Of a DNA stretch of 46,833 nt, positions 34,004 through 42,512 are shown in pieces (position 1 is the stretch's first letter; each line of letters opens with the position of its first letter). The notes beneath the pieces are model-generated. The model ran no database searches. It was not told the DNA's origin and was given only the letters and a program-made list of their open reading frames with translations. Source of the stretch: Acidobacteriota bacterium. Its GTDB lineage: Bacteria; Acidobacteriota; Terriglobia; Bryobacterales; Bryobacteraceae. The DNA is taken from NCBI GenBank assembly GCA_026394015.1, contig JAPKZA010000281.1, forward strand, positions 1 to 46,833, written 5' to 3'. The position numbers and the translations under genes are program-made.

Positions 34004-34489
34004 GTGAAGTCGGGGATTGCGGATACAGGGCCCATAAACTATTTGGTCCTGATTGGCCACGTCGACCTACTGCCGCGCATGTTTGAAAGAGTCGCCCTGC
34101 CGAAAGCAGTACAGGCCGAGCTATCCGCGATGCGTGCTCCTTTACCAGTGCGGCGCTGGATTGCCGCCCCACCCGCATGGCTCGAGATCCACGACACCAC
34201 CGTCCTGCCCCGTGTGTCCGGCCTCGATGAAGGAGAGACCGCCGCTATTGCTCTGGCGGAGTCCCTTCATGCCGACTTATTGCTGATGGATGAGCGCGAT
34301 GGCTGTCGCGTAGCTCGCAGCCGAGGCTTGCGCGTCACAGGCACTCTCGGCATTCTCGATTTAGCTGCGGAACATGGGATTGTTGATTTCTGTCAGGCGA
34401 TCGAAAAACTCAAGAAAACTAACTTCCATCGGCCGGAAACCGTGCTCAGACTTCTCCTGAAAAAGCATAGCAAGGACGGCAGGGCCTGA
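34004..34489 (+). CDS. PIN-domain toxin (DUF3368)
   Basis: A 161-residue protein of the DUF3368 group of PIN-fold nucleases. The first acidic residue is D7 in IADTGPINYL, followed by LDEGETAAIAL (D75, E76, E78) and LLLMDERDGCRVARSRG (D96, D99). These provide the magnesium site for RNA cleavage. The region VTGTLGILDLA completes the fold. GTG 34004 is the start. It pairs with the UPF0175 antitoxin, a known toxin-antitoxin combination. Confidence 0.88.
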   Translation: MKSGIADTGPINYLVLIGHVDLLPRMFERVALPKAVQAELSAMRAPLPVRRWIAAPPAWLEIHDTTVLPRVSGLDEGETAAIALAESLHADLLLMDERDGCRVARSRGLRVTGTLGILDLAAEHGIVDFCQAIEKLKKTNFHRPETVLRLLLKKHSKDGRA

Positions 34490-34530
34490 ATCCATCCCGA
34501 CGTTTCCCGCTTTGAAAGAGGACGAGAGAC

Positions 34531-34947
34531 TTACCGACTCGTCGCCGTACCCGTCCACCCCGTCGGAACCCCCGCCCACTTGTTGCTCGCGGCCGTCGCC
34601 GTGAACGTGGCCTGAAGCTTGGTCCAATCCCCGGAAGGCAGGCAGATCAAGTGTTTCCGTTCAATCGATACACTCTCCGTCGATCCCGCCCCGATCCGCA
34701 GAACAATCGGCTCCAGTTAGCCCGCGACATGTCCCACGGTCGTGTCGATCACCTTGCACGCCTTTCCATCCGCCCGAACGCCCGCAAATTCAAGATTGTA
34801 GAGAGAACCCAAACCCGTCCGACCGCCCACCGCAAACGTCATCGGCGCAGCCGTCGTATTGCGAAACTGAATCACCACACTTGTCAGGCGGTGCTCCAAC
34901 GACAGCGCAAGCTCAGCCGCCGAAGCACCGCCCAAAAATGCGATCAA
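34531..34947 (-). pseudogene. Secreted-protein gene with a premature in-frame stop
   Basis: On the minus strand the frame from TTG 34947 starts with a signal-like segment (IAFLGGASAAELALSLEHRL), continues through VVIQFRNTTAAPMTFAVGGR, then meets TAA at 34719-34717. The same frame continues without further stops for 61 more codons (LEPIVLRIGAGSTESVSIE and later LPSGDWTKLQATFTATA) to TAA 34533-34531. The second part looks like a normal continuation of a beta-rich secreted protein. The gene follows mtnA by five bases. A single-base sequencing error, or recent decay, explains the picture. Function unknown. Confidence 0.6.
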
Positions 34948-34952
34948 GACAA

Positions 34953-35966
34953 CTAACTCTTTGCAAGCTCTCGTAAGGACTCCGTGAACGGTGGGTACGC
35001 CACGCCCTTCTCCGTAATAATCCCCATCACGTACCGATGCGGCGTCACGTCAAAAGCCGGGTTCAAAACCGCAATCCCCTCCGGAGCCACCGGAACCCCA
35101 TACACCTCCGTTACCTCCTTCGCCGCTCGCTCCTCAATCGGAATCAAGCTCCCATCCGTCAACGTCAAGTCGAGTGTCGAAATCGGCGCGGCTACATAAA
35201 ACGGCACCCCGTTCTCCTTCGCCAACACCGCCACGCTATACGTCCCGATCTTGTTCGCCACGTCCCCATTCGCCGCAATCCGGTCCGCCCCCACCACGAC
35301 GCACCCAATCCGACCAGACTTCAAAAAATGCCCCGCCATGTTGTCGGTAATCAGCGTCGTCGGAATCCCGTCCTGCTGCAACTCCCACGCCGTCAGCCGA
35401 GCACCCTGCAGAAACGGCCGCGTCTCATCGGCAAATACGTCGATCGTCTTCCCCGCCGCCACCGCCGCCCGGATCACGCCCAACGCCGTCCCATACCCCG
35501 CCGTCGCCAACGCCCCCGCGTTGCAATGCGTCAAAACCGTCTTATGGTCCGGCACCAGCGCCGCCCCATGCGCCCCAATCGCCATGCAGATCGCGACGTC
35601 TTCATCTTTAACCAACTTCGCTTCGGTCACCATCGCCGCTACCATCTCGGCCCGGCCCTGCCCCGCCAAACTCGCATGCAATCGACGCATCCGGTCAATG
35701 CCCCAAAACAAGTTCACCGCCGTCGGCCGCGTCGCCGCCAGCGTCGAACAGATCAGTTCAAAGTCGTCATCGCTGCGCTCCACCCCAATCGCCACCCCCA
35801 TCGCCGCCGCCACGCCAATCGCCGGTGCCCCGCGAATGATCATCGTCTTGATCGCGTCCGCCACCTCCAGATACGTCCGGCAGGTGACAAACACAGTCTC
35901 CCGCGGCAACCGCGTCTGATCGATCATCACAACCCCATCCACAGTCCATTCAATTGTTTCGACCAT
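34953..35966 (-). CDS. mtnA: S-methyl-5-thioribose-1-phosphate isomerase
   Basis: A 337-residue protein of the eIF2B-alpha/MtnA family, converting methylthioribose-1-phosphate to methylthioribulose-1-phosphate in methionine salvage. Catalytic cysteine lies in [19 protein letters not shown], and the aspartate in [19 protein letters not shown]. The start [21 protein letters not shown] and the motif [14 protein letters not shown] are standard. Its start overlaps the end of the CPBP protease gene by 17 bases. No other salvage gene is in the window, so the rest of the pathway lies elsewhere. Confidence 0.95.
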   Translation of the reverse strand: MVETIEWTVDGVVMIDQTRLPRETVFVTCRTYLEVADAIKTMIIRGAPAIGVAAAMGVAIGVERSDDDFELICSTLAATRPTAVNLFWGIDRMRRLHASLAGQGRAEMVAAMVTEAKLVKDEDVAICMAIGAHGAALVPDHKTVLTHCNAGALATAGYGTALGVIRAAVAAGKTIDVFADETRPFLQGARLTAWELQQDGIPTTLITDNMAGHFLKSGRIGCVVVGADRIAANGDVANKIGTYSVAVLAKENGVPFYVAAPISTLDLTLTDGSLIPIEERAAKEVTEVYGVPVAPEGIAVLNPAFDVTPHRYVMGIITEKGVAYPPFTESLRELAKS

Positions 35967-36651
35967 TTAGGAAAAAGCCTCCAAACATCGCAAGATTATA
36001 AGTGCAGTGGGTCAGCGTCGCCGCCGCCGTGCCGGACTGCAACCGGAGCACACCAAAAACCAATCCCGCCACCGTCAACAGCAACAAATGCTGCCAACTC
36101 CACGAATACTGCGGCCCGTGGATCAGCGCAAACGGCACACTCGTCAAAACCAAAGCCGCCACTTTGCCCAAACTGCGAACCGCCACCGGAAGCACCAGCC
36201 CCCGAAAGAAAAGCTCTTCGCACACCGGCCCAAACGTCACCGCAAAGACAAAAAACAACACTCGTTGCACCGGGTCCGCCAAAAGCTCATCGATCAGAGG
36301 CATCTTCACCTCCTTCGCTTTCAAAACAGACCCCGCCACCCCCACAAAAACCGTCAACGCGGGACCGTAGACGAGGAAACGCCAATAGTTCTCCGGCAGC
36401 CCAAACCCCAGACCCGCAAAGAGCGGCTTCCCGTGCCGCCACCGAAACGCCCCCCATAACAGCAACACCCAAAGCCCATAAAACAGCAGTTGCGACGGCA
36501 TCGCGATGTCCTTCGACACCGGCTTCACGCCCACCAACCAGTACACCAAAAACACGGCCCCGCCCGACACCAGCACCGCCGGCAGCATCGCCCCCAAGGC
36601 AATCACAATATCGGTCCAGCCCCAAAAGGGCGACGGCTCGGTGTTCTCCAT
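35950..36651 (-). CDS. CPBP-family intramembrane metalloprotease (CAAX-like)
   Basis: A 233-residue protein with six to eight membrane helices. The three metal-ligand motifs of the Abi/CPBP family are present: [13 protein letters not shown] (E-E-x-x-x-R), [10 protein letters not shown] (F-x-x-x-H) and LTHCTYN (H-x-x-x-N). These proteases cleave within membranes or process small peptides, and some protect against self-produced bacteriocins. ATG 36651 is chosen because it overlaps the uvrA stop as TGATG. The longer open frame would extend 44 residues into uvrA. The natural substrate is unknown. Confidence 0.9.
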   Translation of the reverse strand: MENTEPSPFWGWTDIVIALGAMLPAVLVSGGAVFLVYWLVGVKPVSKDIAMPSQLLFYGLWVLLLWGAFRWRHGKPLFAGLGFGLPENYWRFLVYGPALTVFVGVAGSVLKAKEVKMPLIDELLADPVQRVLFFVFAVTFGPVCEELFFRGLVLPVAVRSLGKVAALVLTSVPFALIHGPQYSWSWQHLLLLTVAGLVFGVLRLQSGTAAATLTHCTYNLAMFGGFFLNGRNN

Positions 36652-39401
36652 CACGGTTTCAAAATCCTCTCCAGCGCCCGCGCCGTATAGCTCTTCTTGT
36701 TGCGAATCACCTGCTCCGGAGTCCCCGCCACCACCACCGTACCGCCCCGCTCCCCGCCCTCCGGACCCATATCCACAATCCAATCCGCCGATTTCATAAT
36801 GTCCAAGTGGTGCTCAATAATCACCACGGTATTCCCCAAATCCACGAGCTTGTTCAGCACATCCAACAACCGCTGGACGTCCTCAAAATGCAACCCCGTC
36901 GTCGGTTCATCCAAAATATAAAGCGTCCGCCCAGTCTGCCGCTTACTCAACTCTTTGGCCAGCTTGATCCGCTGCGCCTCGCCGCCCGACAGCGTCGTCG
37001 ACGATTGCCCCAGGTGGATATACCCCAGCCCCACATCGTTCAACGTCTGCAACTTCACATTGATCGTCGGGATATTCTCCAGAATCGGCAGCGCCTGCTC
37101 CACCGTCGCCGCCAGCACATCCGCAATCGAATAATTCTTGTACTTCACCGCCAACGTCTCGGAGTTGTACCGCTTCCCCCGGCAAACATCGCACGTAACG
37201 TACACATCCGGCAGAAAATTCATCTCGATCCGCTTCAGCCCGTCGCCCTGGCAAGCCTCGCACCGGCCACCCTTCACGTTGAAACTGAACCGGCCCGGCT
37301 TGTAACCCCGCTCCTTCGAATCCGGTAACATTGCGAATAAGTCGCGGATCGGCGCAAATAACCCGGTGTACGTCGCCGGGTTCGAACGCGGCGTGCGCCC
37401 AATCGGCGATTGATCAATCTCAATCACTTTGTCGATATGCTCAAAACCCAGAATCCGCTTATGCGCTCCCGGCTCCGCCCGCGACCCATACACTTCTTTC
37501 GCCAACGCCCGATACAAAATATCGTTAATCAGCGTCGACTTACCCGACCCACTAACTCCCGTGATTACCGTCAACGTCCCCAGCGGAATCTCCAGCGTCA
37601 CATCCTTCAGGTTGTGCTCGGTCGCCCCTTCCACCACGATCCGCTTCCCGTTCCCCGGCCGCCGCACCGACGGCACCGGAATCGACCGCTTCCCGCTCAA
37701 ATACTGCCCGGTCTTCGAAGCCTTGTTCCGCTCCACCTGCTTCGCCGTCCCCGCCGCCACCACAAACCCGCCCAACCGACCCGCCCCGGGGCCCAGGTCG
37801 ATCACGTAATCCGCCCGCCGAATCGTGTCCTCGTCGTGCTCCACCACCAGCACCGTGTTGCCTAAGTCCCGTAGTTTGAACAACGTTTCCAGCAGACGTT
37901 CGTTATCCCGCGGGTGCAACCCAATCGACGGCTCATCCAGCACATATAAAACCCCGCGCAGCTTCGACCCAATCTGCGTCGCCAACCGAATCCGTTGCGC
38001 CTCCCCCCCGGAAAGCGTCGCCGCCGAACGGTGCAAGCTCAAATAGTCTAGCCCCACCGCCAGCAAAAACTCCAACCGGTTCTGAATCTCCTCCCGCAGT
38101 CTCCCCGCGATCAGCGTCTCCCGCTCGCCGAAACTCCATGCCCGTGCGGCCTCCAGTGCCCGCCCCACCGGCATCGCACTCAACTCGGCAATCGAAATAT
38201 TCTTCACTCGAACCGCCAGCGACGCCGGCTTCAGCCGCAAGCCTTTGCACTCCACGCACAACGTCGGCGACATATACTGCATCAGTAACTCAACGTAACC
38301 CGGCCCCGCGCTCGCATAAATCCCATCGAGAATCTTTAAGATGCCCGGAAATTTATCCCCGCCATACAGTAATAACTTCTGCGTTGCCGCCGGCAACTGA
38401 TCAAACGGCTTCGCCAAATCAATCTTCAGCCGCTTCGCCACCTCTTCCAACCGGTGGTTCATCACAGACGTCCCCGATGCCGCCCCCAACCCCCCTTCCA
38501 GCAGCGGTCGACCCGGATCCAGCATCACCTTATCCGGATCAAAACTCCACTTCGATCCCAACCCGTTACAAGCCGAACAAGCCCCAAACGGACTGTTAAA
38601 CGAAAAACTACGCGGCTCCGGCAACGGCACACTCAGCCCACACTCCGGACAGGCCAGCTTCTTCGAATACATCCGCTCTTCGCCGTTCACAATCGCAACG
38701 ATCACCAACCCATCGGCCAGCTTCATCGCCGTCTCAATCGAAGCCTCCAGCCGCTTCTCACTTCCCGGCTGCACCAGCAACCGGTCCACCACCACCTCAA
38801 TCGAGTGGTTCTTTCGCTTATCCAGCGGGATGTCCTCATCCAGCGAACGCAACTCCCCATCCACCCGCGCCCGCACAAACCCCTGACGGAGATATTTTTC
38901 CAGATCTTTCTTATACTCGCCCTTCCGACCCCGCACCACCGGAGCCATGATCATCACCCGCTCCTCCGTCTTGAACTGCATAATCTGCTCAAGAATCTGC
39001 GTCGTCGACTGCGCCGAAATCGGCACCCCACAGTTCGGACAATGCGGCACCCCAATCGAGCTATACAGCAGCCGCAGGTAGTCGTAAATCTCCGTTACTG
39101 TCCCCACCGTCGACCGCGGACTCCGATTCGTCGTCTTCTGCTCAATCGAAATCGCCGGCGACAAACCATCAATCGAGTCCACCTCCGGCCGCTCCATCTG
39201 GTCCAAAAACTGCCGCGCATAGGGCGACAGCGTCTCCACATACCGCCGCTGACCCTCGGCGTAGATCGTATCGAAAGCCAACGAACTCTTCCCGCTACCA
39301 GAAAGTCCCGTAATTACCGTAAGAGTATTCCGGGGAATCTCCACGCTCACGTTCTGCAAATTGTGCTGACGAGCCCCGTGTACCGTGATCCGGTCGATCA
39401 T
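36651..39401 (-). CDS. uvrA: Excinuclease ABC subunit A
   Basis: A 916-residue UvrA, the damage-sensing ATPase of nucleotide excision repair. It has two ABC modules: Walker [15 protein letters not shown] and [14 protein letters not shown], and signature sequences [16 protein letters not shown] and [16 protein letters not shown]. The zinc-binding cysteines are seen in [19 protein letters not shown] and CDVCRG. ATG 39401 is chosen since it overlaps the stop of the upstream small gene as ATGA. The longer frame adds 35 residues that are the shadow of that gene. It is followed by a CPBP protease and mtnA in the same direction. Confidence 0.97.
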   Translation of the reverse strand: MIDRITVHGARQHNLQNVSVEIPRNTLTVITGLSGSGKSSLAFDTIYAEGQRRYVETLSPYARQFLDQMERPEVDSIDGLSPAISIEQKTTNRSPRSTVGTVTEIYDYLRLLYSSIGVPHCPNCGVPISAQSTTQILEQIMQFKTEERVMIMAPVVRGRKGEYKKDLEKYLRQGFVRARVDGELRSLDEDIPLDKRKNHSIEVVVDRLLVQPGSEKRLEASIETAMKLADGLVIVAIVNGEERMYSKKLACPECGLSVPLPEPRSFSFNSPFGACSACNGLGSKWSFDPDKVMLDPGRPLLEGGLGAASGTSVMNHRLEEVAKRLKIDLAKPFDQLPAATQKLLLYGGDKFPGILKILDGIYASAGPGYVELLMQYMSPTLCVECKGLRLKPASLAVRVKNISIAELSAMPVGRALEAARAWSFGERETLIAGRLREEIQNRLEFLLAVGLDYLSLHRSAATLSGGEAQRIRLATQIGSKLRGVLYVLDEPSIGLHPRDNERLLETLFKLRDLGNTVLVVEHDEDTIRRADYVIDLGPGAGRLGGFVVAAGTAKQVERNKASKTGQYLSGKRSIPVPSVRRPGNGKRIVVEGATEHNLKDVTLEIPLGTLTVITGVSGSGKSTLINDILYRALAKEVYGSRAEPGAHKRILGFEHIDKVIEIDQSPIGRTPRSNPATYTGLFAPIRDLFAMLPDSKERGYKPGRFSFNVKGGRCEACQGDGLKRIEMNFLPDVYVTCDVCRGKRYNSETLAVKYKNYSIADVLAATVEQALPILENIPTINVKLQTLNDVGLGYIHLGQSSTTLSGGEAQRIKLAKELSKRQTGRTLYILDEPTTGLHFEDVQRLLDVLNKLVDLGNTVVIIEHHLDIMKSADWIVDMGPEGGERGGTVVVAGTPEQVIRNKKSYTARALERILKP

Positions 39402-39589
39402 GTGCCCCTCACCTTCTCCATCTTCGCCTTCGCCCAATCCACCAGCCGCTTGATCGGCGGATAGTAGTCCGCCAAAATAACCAGCCCCGGAATCAAAAAA
39501 ATCCACCCCGGCATCACAGGCAGAATGATCCCAATGACACCCAGGATGACCAGCCCGATTCCGGAAGCGATACGAAGAATTGCGCGCAA
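39398..39589 (-). CDS. Small PGPGW-family membrane protein
   Basis: A 63-residue protein with two hydrophobic segments. The central [34 protein letters not shown] matches the PGPGW transmembrane family, where the P-x-x-P-G-W turn lies between two helices and a basic helix ends the chain. Function is unknown, but such proteins are often downstream or upstream of envelope or repair genes. It is the first gene of the uvrA operon and overlaps uvrA by four bases. Confidence 0.8.
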   Translation of the reverse strand: MRAILRIASGIGLVILGVIGIILPVMPGWIFLIPGLVILADYYPPIKRLVDWAKAKMEKVRGT

Positions 39590-39697
39590 AAAGAAGCCTC
39601 TTTCCAGTGTACCAACCGAGCCACCAACCGCAGATCCTATCGCCTCCTAGGGGAAATCCTATACAAGTACTGGGAGGAAAGTAGTAAGGTGATGGGC

Positions 39698-39736
39698 CTA
39701 GGTCTATTGACCGCTCTAGGTCATTAGCCTTAGTCT
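39698..39736 (+). promoter_or_regulatory. Possible promoter and CTAGGTC repeats ahead of the PilZ gene
   Basis: The 156-base gap between the small membrane protein and the PilZ gene contains TTGACC (39707-39712) followed after 18 bases by TAGTCT (39731-39736), a plausible though weak promoter. The heptamer CTAGGTC occurs at 39698-39704 and again at 39716-39722, 18 bases apart, flanking the -35 box, which would suit a regulator. The gap is also AT-richer than the genes around it. No experimental support. Confidence 0.35.
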
Positions 39737-39745
39737 GTAGATGTC

Positions 39746-40078
39746 GTGAGCGAACAACGCAAAACTAGAAGATTCGAAATCCAGTTGCCCGTCGAACTGG
39801 TACGCACCGGGAGCGAGCCTGTCTCGCGAGCGGGCGAGACGCGCAACATGAGCTCCGGCGGCGTACTCTTTACGTCGGAAGCTGAAATGCCGATTGGCGA
39901 TCCCATTGAATACCTGGTCACGCTTCCCAGCGCTGCCTCAGGCGCATCCGTCCGACTCCGCTGTATGGGGAAAGTCATCCGTAGCCAAGGCGTCCGCGCC
40001 TCCGACCAAGCCACCGGCCGTCGGCCGTTCGCCATCGCGGCTACCCTCGAGCGCTACGAATTCATTCGTACCAAATAA
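39746..40078 (+). CDS. PilZ-domain cyclic-di-GMP-binding protein
   Basis: A 110-residue single-domain PilZ protein. The arginine-rich N-terminal motif [14 protein letters not shown] and the D/N-x-S-x-x-G motif as NMSSGGVLF are in the right order and spacing for c-di-GMP binding. It probably modulates motility, attachment or exopolysaccharide in response to the second messenger. The start is GTG 39746. It stands alone, 52 bases before the helicase gene in the same direction. Confidence 0.85.
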   Translation: MSEQRKTRRFEIQLPVELVRTGSEPVSRAGETRNMSSGGVLFTSEAEMPIGDPIEYLVTLPSAASGASVRLRCMGKVIRSQGVRASDQATGRRPFAIAATLERYEFIRTK

Positions 40079-40130
40079 CCCACTTGTGTTGGGGCACGGT
40101 TTCGGCGAAACTTAAGCGAAACCACCCCCC

Positions 40131-42473
40131 ATGAATCTAACCTTAGGCTTTCCTGATCCCACCGCCTCCCTCAACCGCCCTACGGGCCTCGACGGGGCGG
40201 TGGTTCGTTTTCAGGAGTGGATGGAGGCCGAAAACTCCCCCATCCGTTCGATTCAGCACCAGCTTGCCAAGGATCCGGTCGTCGCCCCCATCCCGGAATC
40301 CGTCGCCCCCGAACTCTCCCAAGCCCTCGTCAAACGCGGCATCCGCGAACTCTATTCCCATCAAGCCGAAGCCTTCTCCCACGTCGAAGCCGGCCGCAAC
40401 GTCGTCGTCGTCACCCCCACCGCCTCCGGCAAAACCCTCTGCTACAACCTCCCCGTGCTCAACCGCCTAGTCCTCGAACCCGGCGCCCGAGCCATGTACC
40501 TCTTCCCCACCAAGGCCCTCGCCGAAGACCAACTCCAGGAATTCCAGAAAACCGTCGACGCCATGGGCCTCCCCATCAAAGCCTTCACCTACGACGGCGA
40601 CACACCCTCCGACGCCCGCCGCGCCATTCGCGAACGCGCCAACGTCGTCTTCACGAATCCGGACATGCTCCATAGCGGCATCCTCCCCCATCACACCAAG
40701 TGGGCCAAGGCCTTCGAAAACCTCCGCTACTTCGTCATCGACGAACTCCATTACTACCGCGGCGTCTACGGCTCCCACCTCGGCAACATCCTCCGCCGCC
40801 TCCGCCGCATCTGCGAATTCTACGGCTCCACCCCCCAATTCGTCTGCTGCTCCGCCACCATCGCCAACCCCCGCGAACTCGCCGAAGCCCTCTGCGAGCA
40901 ACCCTTCTCCCTCGTCGATCAAAACGGCGCCCCCCAATCCGAAAAATACTTCGTCTTCTACAACCCCCCCGTCGTCAACCGCGAACTCGGCATCCGCCGC
41001 AGCTACCTCCATGAAACCCGCCGCATCGCCCTCGAATTCCTCGACCGCGGCCAGCAAACCCTCGTCTTCACCAACAACCGCCTCGCCACCGAGGTCCTCA
41101 CCACCTACCTAAAGGACGCCGCCGAAAAGCTCCCCGCCCTTCGCGGCAAAATCAGCGGCTACCGCGGCGGCTACCTCCCCCGCGAACGCCGCGAAATCGA
41201 ACGCCAAATCCGCAGCGGCGAAGTCAAAGGCGTCGTCGCCACCAACGCCCTCGAACTCGGCGTCGACATCGGCTCCCTCGACGCCATCGTCATGGCCGGC
41301 TACCCCGGCACCGTCGCCTCCACCTGGCAGCGCGCCGGTCGCGCCGGCCGCCGCGGCCGCCTCTCCATGGCCGTTCTCGTCGCCTCCAGCGCCCCCCTCG
41401 ATCAATACATCGTCGAACACCCGGAGTACTTCTTCGGGCGCCCCCCCGAATCAGCCCACATCAACCCCAACAACCTCGAAATCCTTCTCAGCCACATGAA
41501 GTGCGCCGCCTTCGAACTCCCCATCCGCGACGGCGAAAAATTCGGCACCCTCGAAACCCCCGAACTCTGCCGCTTTCTCGAAGAGTTAGGCCTCCTCCAC
41601 CACTCCGGCGAAACCTGGCACTGGACCTCCGACACCTATCCCGCCGACGCCGTCTCCCTCCGCGCCGTCACCAGCGACAACTTCATCGTCATCGATGTCA
41701 CCCGCCAGAATCAGGTCATCGCCGAAGTCGACTTCCCCTCCGCCCTCACCACGCTCCACGAAAAAGCCATCTATCTCCACGACGCCCGCCAGTTCCAAGT
41801 CGAGAAATTCGACTACGTCGGCCGCAAAGCCTACGTCCGCGCCGTCGAATGCGACTACTTCACCGACGCGATCGACTACACCCAGGTCAAAATCCTCACC
41901 GAATTCGCCACCCTCGACCACGCCCGCTGGGGCGAAGTCCGCGTCAACCGCCAAATCGTCGGCTTCAAGAAGGTGAAATTCTACACCCTTGAGAACATCG
42001 GCGCCGGCAACCTCTCCATGCCCGAACAGGAAATGCACACCACCTCCTTCTGGCTCCATTTCCCCGCCGTCTTCCTCGCCCGCTTCTCCGAATTCACCCC
42101 CACCGAGAAGCAAAACGGCCTCGTCGGCCTCGGCAACGCACTCCGCGCCGTCGCCGCCCTGCTCCTCATGTGCGACCCGCGCGACCTCTCCGTCACCCTC
42201 ACCGAAGACGCGACCGGCGGCCTCCGCGAATGGGAACCCAATCTCTATCTCTACGACAACTATCCCGGCGGCATGGGCGGCAGCGAACCCCTCTTCCGCC
42301 AACAAGCCCGCCTCGTCCAAACCGCCGCCGACCTCATCGCCGCCTGCCCCTGCGAATCCGGCTGCCCCAGTTGCGTTGGCCCCGTCGGTGAAGTCGGCGA
42401 GAAAGGGAAAGCCGTCGCCCTCCGTATCACCGCCGCCCTCCTCGAAACCGTCAAAGCTTTGTCACCTGACTGA
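40131..42473 (+). CDS. MrfA/Hrq1-like DEAD/DEAH-box helicase with four-cysteine motif
   Basis: A 780-residue superfamily 2 helicase. Motif I is TPTASGKTLCYN, motif II is VIDELHYY, motif III is CCSATI, and motif VI is QRAGRAGRRGR. The C-terminal MrfA-type domain (DUF1998) ends with a four-cysteine cluster, CPCESGCPSC, that may bind zinc or an iron-sulfur group. Bacterial relatives repair mitomycin C damage and interstrand crosslinks, the eukaryotic relative is Hrq1. The length is normal. Codon use is extreme: nearly every third base is C or G, stronger than in the neighbours. Confidence 0.9.
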   Translation: MNLTLGFPDPTASLNRPTGLDGAVVRFQEWMEAENSPIRSIQHQLAKDPVVAPIPESVAPELSQALVKRGIRELYSHQAEAFSHVEAGRNVVVVTPTASGKTLCYNLPVLNRLVLEPGARAMYLFPTKALAEDQLQEFQKTVDAMGLPIKAFTYDGDTPSDARRAIRERANVVFTNPDMLHSGILPHHTKWAKAFENLRYFVIDELHYYRGVYGSHLGNILRRLRRICEFYGSTPQFVCCSATIANPRELAEALCEQPFSLVDQNGAPQSEKYFVFYNPPVVNRELGIRRSYLHETRRIALEFLDRGQQTLVFTNNRLATEVLTTYLKDAAEKLPALRGKISGYRGGYLPRERREIERQIRSGEVKGVVATNALELGVDIGSLDAIVMAGYPGTVASTWQRAGRAGRRGRLSMAVLVASSAPLDQYIVEHPEYFFGRPPESAHINPNNLEILLSHMKCAAFELPIRDGEKFGTLETPELCRFLEELGLLHHSGETWHWTSDTYPADAVSLRAVTSDNFIVIDVTRQNQVIAEVDFPSALTTLHEKAIYLHDARQFQVEKFDYVGRKAYVRAVECDYFTDAIDYTQVKILTEFATLDHARWGEVRVNRQIVGFKKVKFYTLENIGAGNLSMPEQEMHTTSFWLHFPAVFLARFSEFTPTEKQNGLVGLGNALRAVAALLLMCDPRDLSVTLTEDATGGLREWEPNLYLYDNYPGGMGGSEPLFRQQARLVQTAADLIAACPCESGCPSCVGPVGEVGEKGKAVALRITAALLETVKALSPD

Positions 42474-42512
42474 CATCGAACTGTAACCCTTCGCCACCTA
42501 CACTGGGGCCAG

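Noticed and set aside
35037-37328. 763-codon open frame on the plus strand opposite mtnA, the CPBP gene and uvrA
   Set aside because: It spans three unrelated real genes on the other strand and has the composition of a complement shadow.
41586-42320. 244-codon open frame on the minus strand within the helicase gene
   Set aside because: Glycine, glutamate and alanine rich shadow of a C-ending-codon gene. No motif.
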